Below the pieces are notes generated by a model. That model searched no databases, was not told the origin of the DNA, and saw nothing but the letters and a program-made list of their open reading frames with translations. This document shows, in pieces, positions 20,721 through 32,429 of a DNA stretch of 64,000 bases (positions within the stretch are counted from its first letter, which is position 1; each line of letters opens with the position of its first letter). Where the stretch lies: contig NC_090448.1 of assembly GCF_031143425.1 (NCBI RefSeq), forward strand, positions 528,506,313-528,570,312, read 5' to 3'. Origin of the DNA: Pleurodeles waltl. Its lineage: Eukaryota > Chordata > Amphibia > Caudata > Salamandridae. A program made the position numbers and the translations under genes.

Positions 20721-20925
20721 TCCAGTTGCCAGGCCTAAGCTATTATTCTGCTCTGTGATCAGTTTTCACATTTCTGTAAGGCACTGGCTAGGCAGCTCGC
20801 AACTGGCAGTGTAGGCTAGCCTCCAGGACTTTCCGGTAGGGAAAGGTAACTTTCTAAAAGGTATTTTTCCTAACTATGTATTTTAAAAAAATCTATCTTT
20901 ACCAATGAATTGGACTTTTAATAAA

Positions 20926-21150
20926 TGACAGATTTCTTTGCGTCATCTTTTTGCCCCCCCTTACAGGGGATGCCCCCTTTGCATACATTATGCATGGCGC
21001 AGGCATAATGTAGCGTAAAGTGTTACAAAGTGGCGCAATGCATGCATTGCACCTCTTTGTAAATATGGTGCAGCGTTTTTGGCCAACTAACGCCACATTA
21101 GTGTAAAGAAAATGACACTAATGTGGCGTTAGAATGGCACTAGGGGCATA
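20926..21150. repeat. Interspersed repeat, copy 1 (partner at 24120)
   Basis: Shares with 24120-24345 the ordered boxes AGATTTCTTTGCG, TTTGCATACATTATG, TGGCGCAGGCATAATG, GTGGCGCAATGCATGCATTG and TCTAACGCCACATTAGTGTA (here CTAACGCCACATTAGTG). The CACTAATGTGGCGTTAG end is an inverted copy of the preceding CTAACGCCACATTAGTG box, so the repeat carries its own hairpin. A MITE-like family is likely. Confidence 0.65.
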
Positions 21151-21263
21151 TTTGAAAAAAGTGGAGCTGTACACCGTTCTGCACCACTTTTCTTACTCCC
21201 CTTAGCACTCCCCTAATGCCACCATGTGTGTGCTGTATTTATAATATGGTGCTACATGGCGGT

Positions 21264-23937
21264 TGTAGGAAGTTGGCTCTGTACATACTATTTCAAAGTA
21301 AGAAATAGTGTGCACAGAGTCCAAGGGTTCCCCTTAGAGGTAAGATAGTGGCAAAAAGAGATCATTCTAATGCTCTATTTTGTGGTAGTGTGGTCGAGCA
21401 GTAGGCTTATCAGAGGGTAGTGTTAAGCATTTGTTGTACACACACAGGCAATAAATGAGGAACACACACTCAAAGACAATTCCAGGCCAATAGGTTTTTA
21501 TATAGAAAAATATATTTTCTTAGTTTATTTTAAGAACCACAGGTTCAAGATTTACACACAATACTTTAAATGAAAGGTATTTCACTCAGGTATCTTAGGA
21601 ACTTTGAATCATCACAATAGCAAGTACAGTTTTGGCAAAAATGGCAATAAGCTATCTTAAAAATGGACACTGCAAAAATCAACAGTTCCTGGGGGAGGTA
21701 AGTAAATGTTAAGTTCACAGGTAAGTACAACACTTACAGGGTCCAAAGTTGGGTCCACGGTAGCCCACCGTTGGGTGTTCAAGGCAACCCCAAAGTTACC
21801 ACACCAGCAGCTCAGGGCCGGTCAGGTGCAGAGGTCAAAGTGGTGCCCAAAACCCATAGGCTTCAATGGAAATAGGGGTGCCCCGGTTCCAGTCTGCCAG
21901 CAGGTAAGTACCCGTGACTTCAGAGGGCAGACCAGGGGGGTTTTGTAGGTCACTGGGGGGGACACAAGCAGGCACAGAAAGTACACCCTCAGCGGCACAG
22001 GGGCGGCCGGGTGCAGAGTGCAAACAGGTGTCGGGTTTGTAATAGGATTCAATGGGGAGACCCGGGGGTCTCTTCAACGATGCAGGCAGGCAAGGGGGGG
22101 CTCCTCTGGGTAGCCACCCCCTGGGCTAGGAAGAGGGCCGCCTGGGGGTCGCTCCTGCACTGGAGTTCGGTTCCTTCAGGTCCTGGGGGCTGCGGGTGCA
22201 GTGTGTTTTCCAGGCATTGGGTTCCTTGAAGCAAGCAGTCGCGGTCAGGTGGAGCCTCTGGATTCCCTTTGCAGGCGTCGCTGTGGGGGCTCAGGGGGGG
22301 GGTGAACTCTGGCTACTCACGGGCTCGCAGTCACCGGGGAGTCCTCCCTGTAGAGTTAGTTTTCTGCAGGTCGAGCCGGGAGGCGTTGGGTGCAGAGTGG
22401 AAAGTCTCACGCTTCCGGTGGGAAACGTGAGGTCTTTAAAAAGTTGTTTCTTTGTTGAAAAGTTGTAAGTTGGTTGAACAGGGCCGCTGTCCTCGGGAGC
22501 TTCTTGGTCCTTTTAGATGCAGGGTAGTCCTCTGAGGCTTCAGAGGTCGCTGGACCCTGTGGGATGCGTCACTGTTGCAGTTTTTCTCAAAGTGGGGAGA
22601 CAGGCCGGTAGGGCTGGGGCCAAAGCAGTTGGTGTCTCCGTCTTCTCTGCAGGGCTTCAGGTCAGCAGTCCTTCTTCGTCTTCAGGTTGCAGGAATCTAG
22701 TTTCCTAGGTTCTGGGGAGCCCCTAAATACTGAATTTAGGGGTGTGCTTAGGTCTGGGAGGACAGTAGCCAATGGCTACTGTCCTTGAGGGTGGCTACAC
22801 CCTCTTTGTGCCCCCTCCCTGAGGGGAGGGGGGCACATCCCTATTCCTATTGGGGGAATCCTCCAAAATCAAGATGGAGGATTTCTAAAGGCAGGGGTCA
22901 CCTCAGCTCAGGACACCTTAGGGGCTGTCCTGACTGGCGGGTGACTCCTCTTTTTTTTCTCATTATCTCCCCTGGACTTGCCGCCAAAAGTGGGGGCTGT
23001 GTCCAGGGGGCGGGCATCTCCACTAGCTGGAGTGCCCTGGGGCATTGTAACACGAAGCCTGAGCCTTTGAGGCTCACTGCTAGGTGTTACAGTTCCTGCA
23101 GGGGGGAGGTGTGAAGCACCTCCACCTCGAGCAGGCTTGTGTTTCTGACCTCAGAGAGCACAAAGGCCCTCACCACATGGGGTCAGAAACTCGTCTCTCA
23201 GCACAGACCAGTCAGTCCTGCACTGAACAATTGGATAAAATACAGGGGGCATCTCTAAGATGTCCCTTGTGTACATTTTTTAATTAATCCAACACTGGCA
23301 TCAGTGTGGGTTTATTATTCTGAGAAGTTTCATACCAAACTTCCTAGTATTCAGTGTAGCCATTATGGAGCTGTGGAGTTCGTTTTTGACAAACTCCCAG
23401 ACCATATATTTAATATGGCCACAACTGTACTTACAATGTCTAAGAATAGACTTAGACACTGTAGGGGCATATTGCTCATGCAGCTATGCCCTAACCTGTG
23501 GTATAGTGCACCCTGCCTTAGGGCTGTAAGGCCTGCTAGAGGGGTGACTTACCTATGCCTTAGGCAGCATTTTGTGTGCATGGCATCCTGAGGGGGATGC
23601 CATGTCGACTTTGCCTTTTTCTTCCCACCAACACACACAGTCTGCAATGGCAATGTGCATGTGTTAGTTGAGGGGTCCTTTAGGGTGGCACAACATATGC
23701 TGCAGCCCTTAGGGACCTTCCCTGGTCACAGGGCCCTTGGTACCACTGGTACCTTTTACAAGGGACTTATCTGTGTGCCAGGGGTGTGCCAATTGTGGAA
23801 ACAATGGTACATTTTAGGTGAAAGAACACTTGTGCTGGGGCCTGGTTAGCAGGGACCCAGCACACTTCTCAGTCAAGTCAGCATCAGTATCAGGCAAAAA
23901 GTGGGGGGTACCTGCAACAGGGAGCCATTTCCTTACA
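21264..23937. mobile_element. TG..CA-bounded 2.67-kb element (solo-LTR-like) with 5-bp target duplication
   Basis: Begins TGTAGGAAGTTGG and ends CATTTCCTTACA; TGTAGGAA against the inverse of TTCCTTACA forms short inverted ends of LTR type. GCGGT precedes it (21259-21263) and follows it (23938-23942), a perfect 5-bp target duplication. No internal second copy of the ends, no pol or gag frame. GC-rich with many short frames that carry no motif. A solo LTR or a terminal-repeat-less derivative of an LTR retrotransposon is the best reading; 2.67 kb is long for an LTR. Removing it joins two halves of an older repeat. Confidence 0.65.
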
Positions 23938-24119
23938 GCGGTTAAGGAGACTAGTGTCAGAATTTTTGATGCTAGTCTGGCGCTTTGCAGGCTTAGCGTA
24001 ATTTTTTTTAATGCTAATCCTGCAAAGCACCCAGAAGCCCATTGTAACCTACAGAAGCCTCCTTCTAACGCCTGCTCTGAGCACGTGTTAAAAGTGCTGG
24101 AAATAAATGACACAAAGAA

Positions 24120-24345
24120 ATCTGTCAGATTTCTTTGCGCCATTATTCCCCCCCTCCCCAATGGGGGAATGCCAGCTTTGCATACATTATGACTGGCGCA
24201 GGCATAATGGAGTGCAAAGGGATACAAAGTGGCGCAATGCATGCATTGTGGCACTTTGTAAATATGGCATGGCGTTTTTGGCCTTCTAACGCCACATTAG
24301 TGTAAAAAAATTACGCTAATGTGGTGTTAGAATGATGCTAGGGGC
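24120..24345. repeat. Interspersed repeat, copy 2 (partner at 20926)
   Basis: Direct-orientation copy of 20926-21150, with the same boxes and the same terminal hairpin (TCTAACGCCACATTAGTGTA against TTACGCTAATGTGGTGTTAG). A short inverted repeat, GAAATCTGTCAGATTTC, precedes it at 24118-24134. The two copies bracket the 2.67-kb TG..CA element. Confidence 0.65.
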
Positions 24346-24848
24346 TCTTAAAGCCCCTATATTTTAAGTGGCTAGCTGAGCGGATTAGTGAAGCCAGCCT
24401 TTACAAGTGCTTCAAAACACATTAATGTATGTGAAAGGGGAGCGATGGAGAGATGAGGGGCACATTCGCCGGGTGGGAGTGAGTGAAACCGAGGAGGAGG
24501 TAATGGAGTGGGGGGGTGCCACAATAAACTGTCGCACAGTGCGCCACCAGTCCTAAAGCCGGCCCTGCTTAGAACTCTCATACACCATCTAAACCTTGAT
24601 GCCTTACTGCGCTGTCACTGGGTGCATACCGCTCGCAAAGCAGACAATCTTTGTCCATTATTTAAGACTCATCGACCACACTATTCAGCCCTATAAACCT
24701 GATGAAATCTTGCTGTGGCATTTTTTAAGAGTGTCACCGTGTAGATGGTTCAGTGGTAAGGCAGCAGATATTTCGTTGTAGTGCAGCATGTGTTGCAGAA
24801 TCGAAGTAGTACTTGCGCAAATAATATTTTTTTCTGTTTTTGTGATAG
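24346..24848. other. Intron sequence without recognised features
   Basis: Nothing supportable except the T-rich acceptor tract (TTTTTTTCTGTTTTTGTGATAG) leading into the exon at 24849. Confidence 0.4.
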
Positions 24849-24965
24849 ATGGTGCAATGACCAATTCTGACCTGTTATTCAGAATTAATCGACAGCAAGA
24901 AGAACAATATTTGGAGACTTCCCAACACACAGAAGACAAGGAAAGAAATGACTGCCTCAGCACAG
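24849..24965 (+). CDS. Zinc-finger gene, A-type exon 4 (117 bp, phase 1-1)
   Basis: Strong acceptor (long T tract, GATAG) and donor (ACAGGTGAGA). Open for 39 codons in phase 1: ..SDLLFRINRQQEEQYLET.. then ..DKERNDCLSTG. It is the closest relative of the exon at 3944: the FR[VI]NR box, the Gln/Glu run, Tyr, T-S-Q, ER-N-D and S-TG ending all align. A long plus-strand frame at 24788-25009 covers it in the correct frame but overruns both splice sites. Confidence 0.75.
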
Positions 24966-25978
24966 GTGAGAAAGCAAGACGATATCTATGCTGCTCCAAT
25001 TTAGAATAAACAGTGTCCTGAGCTTGGTTCCTCGTGTGATAAGTAATCAATTGTAAAATATGGTAAGCTGGTTACAATCCTACTGTTCAGCTTAGGAAAT
25101 TGTCACTATAACACACTCTGCAATAGCTAATCCCTTTGTTACTGTATTGCTGACATTCTGTTCATGCTGTAAAGTCTAGACAAATGTGTTTGTGTCTCTG
25201 TATCAGTAATTAAAGGGTTGCCTTTGCGGTTTGAACTAGTAAAGGTAGATTTAAAACACTTGAGCTTCGACTATAGAGACAGCACAGCATGGAAAGATCA
25301 GCGCAGCAGGCCATGGCACTTATTTTATCTTTAGACAGTATTTTAGTTAGGAGTAAAGTGCATGCGAAGTACATGTACTACCTTTTACCCCACTCACACC
25401 TAGCAACACGTCTCAAACGATTGACAAAAGTTTAGGGTCTCATACTTAAACTTTAAGAACAGAGTTTGCTTTTCTGTACTGTTACAAACATTACATAGGT
25501 TTCTTTGTCAATTGTACAGCAGCCCATGTGCCAATATATAAGAAAAGGCAATGTTAATGTATGTTGCACTGTAGAATAACAGCTCCCATCACAACTGAGT
25601 GCCTGATGTTTTCTCTTCGGAGAGGGGTGGGTTGAATGAGCAGTGGAGCCTAATACCAGACACACCACCACCATACTTCAAATAGCCACAGGTTTATGCG
25701 GAACTGCAGGAGTAAGAACAGTTATTTAAATAATCAGCAGAGCAAGCACAACAGCTGTCCCTTGCTCTCCTTAGTGTAGTGGAATCTGTAACTCAGAATT
25801 GGGGGAATCATTTGAACAACATTTCATTTCACTTCTACCTTTTACAAAACCAACTTGTTGTGTATAAACCACTGACATGGAAGTTCCTTCTCATAAAGGA
25901 TATTATTGGTTGTAGTTTGCATTTTAAGTACAACAGGCTTTCTTCATATTATGCCTTTGTTTAACTCTTTTTGTAAAG
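24966..25978. other. Intron between the second A/B exon pair
   Basis: About 1.0 kb, shorter than the 1.56-kb intron between 3944 and 5613 exons. No obvious sequence similarity between the two introns, so the exon-pair duplication is old. Nothing else supportable. Confidence 0.4.
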
Positions 25979-26092
25979 GGGTTACTTTTTTCAATGCTGA
26001 TATCTGCTTAATGAAAGAAGAGGAGCCAGTTTCAATTCTCATTGATGATCTAGGTAATGAAGTCGGGGAAGGTAGCACTGACCACAACACAG
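25979..26092 (+). CDS. Zinc-finger gene, B-type exon 2 (114 bp, phase 1-1)
   Basis: Acceptor TTTTTGTAAAG and donor CACAGGTGAGTT. Open for 38 codons in phase 1, with the core KEEEPVSILIDDLGNE and tail ..STDHNTG. DNA-level similarity to 5613-5723 is high over the core (ATTGATGATCT box in both). It follows the exon at 24849 as the exon at 5613 follows that at 3944, so an A+B pair has been duplicated within the gene. Confidence 0.78.
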
Positions 26093-28460
26093 GTGAGTTA
26101 CAAATGCTTCTAAATGATTCATTCTCTCTGGTGAGATAGTGTGCTTCCTCTTTTGCGGTATGCTACTTGTGTATCTAAGTGGATTACTATTTGCCACTCA
26201 TTTTAAAGAGATCCTTTCTCAATACGTTTCATCTAGTGCTGAAATTATACACTTCTGGCCTTTTGTCAGTGGAAGCTTGACTAATTTACAGTGCACATCT
26301 ACCCGAGTTGCTGTTAAGCCATTTTACAACCTTTTCTTTTACATTGTGCATTATTTCAGTTTTATGTGGTTCCTGGAAAAGGGAAGGGATACCTTTGTGG
26401 GGAGTTTGTGATTCCTGTGCCCAGATAGCTAGTGTCTGTGAATCTGGCAAATGAAGCAAGTGAGAGAGGAACCCACATGCTGATAGGCAATATACAGACT
26501 TTTGAGAGTTGGGGCAGATAGAAACAAAAGCTTGATCAGGTTTGTGGTTTGATGATCTGCTGTTGTGGCAGTGTATCAGCCCCCTACTCACTTTTTGAGT
26601 TGGAGTTGCAACGGAAACTCTCAACTTACTGATCATCTCTTTATCTGCCTTCAAATACTTGTTTATGAGAGTAAGAAGACGATGAGGCACCTATTGCAGA
26701 AGAGTAAACAAGAACTCCCAATAATTAGAAAATGGCAAATTGAGAGCCAGAACATAGTAGTTTTAGATTCTCACTTGTGTAATTGGTCTTCTCATAAATG
26801 CACTTGAAGATTCATCCAACCCCTGCAGTCCAAGGGTTACTTATGTCAATTTACTCAAGGTGAAGAACTATACTGACCCTAATAAATAGTTTACAGCACC
26901 ATACAGTTCCATCCAGCATTTACAGTGTTCCACAAAGAAAGGCAGAAGCTGAAGGATTTGGGATATAGTCCCCCAAATAATGAGGCAAACGTCAGGTTTG
27001 TGTAGTAGAAGGATATATCAACATTGTTCTAGAGAAGAAGAGTCAAAGTAATCAAGTTATCGTTGGTGCACTATATCTGCAAAGTCGATTATTTAGCCTT
27101 GTATGCCTACTAAAGGCGGGCAGAGTGAGCGCCCAGAAACTGAAACATGAGAACAACCATATAAAACTCATTTATGGAAGGCAGTCCTCAGAGTCACCTT
27201 ATCGTGATAAAGCAGTAGATTCTTATATATGTTCGGTTTGCAGCTCCCTTGGGTGCTAAGCTGATGTAATGGCCGTTTGGTGCTGTCACAGAAGATGTGC
27301 AGATGGTAAAAAAAAATAACAATAATAAGTAGATAGCCTCCTTTTTTGTTGCTTTTGTAATATGGAACGGTGCAAGCAATATTTGCAGCAGCAGGGCAAA
27401 ACACGAGCAAATCGATGTTGTACCATTTACACTCTAAAAATCATAAGTTTAGAAAATACATGTTCTTCTCTTTTCAAATGGGGATTATGGCCCGGTGTTT
27501 GAGGGAAAATATTGTTGTTTCCTCTCTTATCATGAGTAGTAAAAACTGTACAAATTGAGCTGGCAATATTTTGAGACTTGACTAGGGTCTCTAGGAAGGC
27601 AGAACTCGCAGAGTTTCCCTAGATTTTTTGAAATACCAGGAATTGCTGTAATTCTAGCCCAATGCACCTCAAGCATATCTGAGACTTGCCGCCTCCAAGT
27701 CCTCAACAAATGAAGCACAGTACCTTGTTGTCGAGCTTCTACTAATGGAAGCAATGTAAACATCTACTCGGTGTGTGTACCCTCCCACTGAGCTGCCAGT
27801 GTGGGAGACTAGGAGAAATGGTTCATTGCTACAGTTCCACTGCCAGTTAGCAAAGCTGTGGTTAATAATTGCTGCCCTACTCTTTAACAGAGGCCCCACA
27901 GTGGGCTTCCCAGTTGTATTCAGGCAAGTTTGCAGTGTCAGGAATTCTCTTAAGCTAGCAGTTACTGTGCCAAGCAGCTCTCTGCCTCTAGCAGAGAAGC
28001 AGTAAACATGTATACGAGGTTAACCATCAGTAAGTGGGGAATGACCCTTACCGAAGCATGTCAAAATTCCCACATTCTGTTTCTTTACATTTTTCTGAAT
28101 GCCCCAGTGTGACTGTAGTGTAATAGCCCATCATTAAGGTGCTTAGCAGCCAGTCTTGTGAGGCAAGATAACCTGCGGGTGATAAGCAGTTTCAATGACA
28201 ATACACTCACTGGAGATTTCAGGGTAGCCCACCTAGTGCCGGCAGCTGAAGAATAAGGTGCTTTGGCACTGGTCCAGTAATGCTGCAGAGGTGCAGACGT
28301 AGGTGCAGAGGTGAATGATGTTGACTACATTTCTGGGCTGTAGAATCAAATGGCACCATCATGAGAGATGACTTTGACGCCTATCGGCTGTTTCACCTGA
28401 AGATTCAGCAGCCACCCTGAATTTCTGAAAATTTCAATGACACAAAAGCTGAGAAATCCT
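26093..28460. other. Start of the 18.4-kb intron before the finger exon, unassigned
   Basis: AT-rich. Frames up to 134 codons (minus strand, 26286-26690) have no motif. No further A- or B-type exon could be found here or in the rest of this intron. Confidence 0.35.
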
Positions 28461-28465
28461 CAACC

Positions 28466-28600
28466 TCACAATCCTGCACATAAATAATAAGTAAAAAGTC
28501 GTTTGTTTAAAACGTGCAATTTTGTACCATTAGTAATTTCTCATCTATTAAAATAATGTAAAATGCTATTACTGATGAGTATTCATGTACATTGTTATGC
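28466..28600. repeat. 135-bp direct repeat, copy 1
   Basis: Matches 31556-31690 in the same orientation (roughly 85% by eye): shared boxes AAATAATAAGTA, TTTGTTTAAAAC, TTTTGTACCATTAGT (CTTGTACCATTAGT in copy 2), CTATTAAAATAAT and GATGAGTATT.ATGT. The spacing between copies is 3090 bases. Confidence 0.75.
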
Positions 28601-28899
28601 ATGTGACGATGAATAGAGATTCCAGAGCTCTATGCTACTGCAAGTATGCAAATAAAAAAAGGTCCTGGGTTACTTGTTTTCATGTTCAGGGAGGACCTTG
28701 CCTGGCAGTTTGCGCTGGACTCTGGACTGCTCCTACTGACTGATTTGTATATGGCTGTGTCCATTCTGAGGTGGCATGGTGTGCAGAATAACGAAGGAGT
28801 AGGGTGCAGCCTGAGTGATTACCAGTCACTAAGACTAATTCAAGCATTCCACCTATCACATTTCTGCATACTGCACTGTTTCTGTGCTAATGCAGGCAT

Positions 28900-30545
28900 A
28901 TGATGGTCTGATGGCCGGGGCAGGTAAGATTCAAGGTAGGTGAGGAAAATTTAGCATGACTCTGTTAGCGCGTCCCTTTAAGACAAATTTATACGCTCGG
29001 GGACTTGTTTTAGGCCAATGAATCTTTCGACCCTGATTGAAGACACCTTAGGACGAGATAGCTAATCAACATGTCAATCAATATGTCAATAACGTCATTA
29101 ATGTTTATTATACCAAGGCAATTCACTTTAGTCAAAGACATTTAATAAGACTCAGGACACCACCATGACCTTTCAGTCATGAATAACCGCGCCAGTTTAG
29201 TACGATTTTGTGATATTTATTCCCTATTGATTACAATTCTACTAGCAAGTTTATTAATCTCAAGACCAAGAAACACAATAGCATAGTCACAATATGGCAA
29301 CTCTGATAAGATTTCATCAAAGCAATAATCACGAATATTAGAACATAACACAGCGTCAGCATAGATCAACCTAAGCAAAGTAACGTTAGCGCAGTGTTCA
29401 ACAAAGTATAGATTCAGTCATTTGTCTACTTGCGTCCGTCTAGTGAACCCCTTAACTAAAATCGAATTAGCATTAGTGTGTTCGACTTCATGCAAAACAA
29501 TTTAGTAACATCAATTTAGAAAAACCTCTAACTATGGTCTCTGTCAAAATAGCAGTTGGTACCTAGAAAGAAAAAGCAAACGGACAATTACAACATCATT
29601 GTCATTTAGTTACCCTCCATATTGGGTCAGCACTCAGATTCTGTCTTCGCCCTCAGGACATCAGTTGATTCGCCATCGGTCAGGAACTCAGCTCAGGCAG
29701 GAAGGGCAAAAGGGTACTTCCCTCATAGGGAGGTAAAGTATAAACTGACAATCTAAGGGCAAGTTTGGCTCCAAGAACCAAACAGCAAAGTCTCTATGCA
29801 GAGTGACAAAGTGTCTGGATCATAGCAAATCGCATCAGCATCTCCCTGACTAACTAACTAATTTCCGTGTGTCAAGGGGTTTTATCCCTTTTTCGTTTTA
29901 CAGTCCCCTAAAAGCTCATTGGTTAATGGGTTGAACCCCACTATCTCCCTCCAATAGAGTTTCGACTACTTCATTAAATTTGCCACCCCATAACTGTTCT
30001 CACGTAGTTTATTGGTCCTTATGATTGACATCTTCAGGGGGTAGAATGTCCGGTATGATTTCATCCTCTTGTGATTCTTTGCACGTCTTTAGTCAGTGGC
30101 TCCATTGTCTGTACCAGTTCAGGCGACCTTGTACCAGGTATAAATCTACACTGTTGCATTCTGCTAAAATGTTTCTACAAGCAAGTTGAATTTCATGAGA
30201 ACGGATCTACTACAGTTACATTCAGCTTCTAGCTTTGGAAAAACAAGAGTTCTTGTCCTTCAACAAGTCAGCACTCTGCACGTTAGAAAAACACATTTAA
30301 TATGAGAGCCAGGCAGCTAGGCCTCGATTCATGCTAACTAACGCCCAATGATTTATTAACAAATCTCTAGCATATAACTTTTAATAATTAGTGTAAAACT
30401 ATGTCTTAATATAATAATTCATCAATATTAGTCATTTTCATGCACGCATTTTTTGCAAAATACATTAGTACATTTTCTATGTGGCATTATTATACATTAG
30501 TTCATAAACATTTCATGCTAATATTGATTATATAAGCTACTCTTT
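28900..30545. other. AT-rich interspersed-repeat-like segment, family unknown
   Basis: Between the two 135-bp direct repeats. It has a uniform AT-rich, stop-dense texture with short internal symmetries (ATGTCAATCAATATGTCAAT near 29070; GACCTTTCAGTCATGA near 29168). It looks like a non-coding LTR or MITE body, but no terminal repeats or target duplication could be fixed, so its limits are guesses. Confidence 0.25.
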
Positions 30546-31555
30546 CTCAGTTCCAAGAGAAATACTGCACGCCATCCTGCCTCCATTGGGTTGACCACAA
30601 TACAGGTAAAAGGCTTTTAAAGTTGTCACAGATCAAGTGAAATTGACCTGTGCTCTTGCCAAGGGGAGAGACCCAAAGTCTTGGCCATGCTTGCCACAAT
30701 TCAAAGCTGAGAGCTTGGGCCTTAAACAAACAACAGACAAGCTTGTGTGGTTTAGCAGTGTAGCCATTCCCAAGAGTACCTCATAGATTGCATAAGCCAC
30801 AATATGATCTATCCCCTGTTAGTCTTAAAGAATTGGCAGCATGCCCACATCAGAGGTACAGATTTGCATAAGGCCTAAACACTACATGTGCGAGTAATTT
30901 GTTTTCATGCTTGAGCTCAACATGAACAGTCACATGATACTATCAAGATATGTATGCAAATGTAGATCTAGGAAAATGGGAATGGTCTTGTGATGCCATA
31001 AGCATGAAGTGAAAGCATGATTGTGAGGCCTTTGCTAACGATTAGCAGCACTGTACAGGGCAGCCATTTAACAAGTGTCAACTCAATAACTTTAACAGTA
31101 GAGGTTTTGCTAATACCGCCGGGTGTGCACAGAGTTAACTTCGAGGTGTGGCATTGATGGCATAGTTAAGTGGTACTTTCGGAGAGCTACAGATGCAATT
31201 TTGGTCAAGGAGCTTCAAGGGCCTTATGCCTATCTTAGGCTCATTGACAAATTCCCTAATGTAGATTAAGAGATATTTGCCTCTTGCTTCCTACATGCTT
31301 TAAATAACTGTCTCTCGCATCTAAGACACAAAGCCATACCCTACAGGCTCAGTCATCAATCTGTAGAGCATACTATATTGGAACTAAGAAGGGAACCCCA
31401 TTCAGAATGAAACTTGAAGGACAAGGAAGTCCTCTAATAACTAGTCCCTTTAAACACTACCCTGCGCATAGTCAACCTTTCCAAGAGGCTAGTGAGATGG
31501 AGAGTGATGAATTTCTTTTTCTTAAATTTTTATTTTTTACTTGGTTCACCAAAAA

Positions 31556-31690
31556 CCACATAATCTTGCAAATAAATAATAAGTACAAAATAATTTGTTT
31601 AAAACATGTAATCTTGTACCATTAGTCATTTCTTATCTATTAAAATAATTTAAAATGCTATTGCTGATGAGTATTTATGTGCATTATCAT
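31556..31690. repeat. 135-bp direct repeat, copy 2
   Basis: Direct copy of 28466-28600, see boxes there. Flanks outside the 135 bases do not align. Confidence 0.75.
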
Positions 31691-32220
31691 CAGCCAACAT
31701 TTTCTGAAACACCTACCATCAACATTTGCATAATTAATTATTTTTCATATGGGCTGGTTCTGCAATACATCTTTTTTTGTTTACAATGACAGAATGCCTA
31801 AGTTGATGCATATTCAGAAGAAATATTACACAACTGACCAATCTCTCAAATTAGCCCTGGGGTGCCAGGCTCTGTCCAAAAGAAGCATCATGCTGATAAC
31901 AGGACTTTGTTTTAAGTTGCAACAAATGAGCAGCAGTAAACCACTCTGTAATGGTCCATCTCTAACATGTTTTGTCATTTATATCCAAGCTGGGAGTATG
32001 TGTTTCCAAAGGGTAGGTACTCCAGATAATCTTCCAAACCCCACCCCACCCCCACTTCAAATAATCACACTATGGCTACTTTCACACGTTACTAAGGCCT
32101 GCCTGACCAGAATAGTATGTTTGGCATCATGTATTTGATTGTATTTTTTAAACAGTAATATAACTTGACTGCAATATTTAAGTCTAGACATATTTAAACC
32201 TTGCCAATTTGATAGAATAT
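31691..32220. other. Intron sequence without recognised features
   Basis: Nothing supportable. A 129-codon plus-strand frame (31749-32138) has no motif. Confidence 0.3.
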
Positions 32221-32224
32221 TTGT

Positions 32225-32315
32225 GAAAACATTTGGAGGTGGGGGAGAGGCGACCCTCACACGGGAGGATGTTGCAGCAGCATTAAAAAGTCTGAAGACC
32301 ACTGCCCTAACCATA
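32225..32315 (-). mobile_element. Possible hAT-type fragment
   Basis: On the minus strand it begins CAGTGGTCTTCAGACTTTTT, followed by AATGCTGCTGCAACATCC. The CAGTGGT(T)CTCAAAC-like start is familiar from the termini of vertebrate hAT elements (family knowledge). The other end was not located, so extent and call are weak. Confidence 0.3.
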
Positions 32316-32429
32316 ACCTCCTTTGCACACTCCCTCCCACAGCAAGCAGGACATGTTGCTTTGCCAGCTATGGGCATTGTGTACAATCATAGCACTGTCA
32401 ATATTAAAAGGTTTTCCAGCTAGATGTAT

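Noticed and set aside
26286..26690. 134-codon minus-strand frame in the long intron
   Set aside because: No motif, no splice sites, opposite strand to the host gene.
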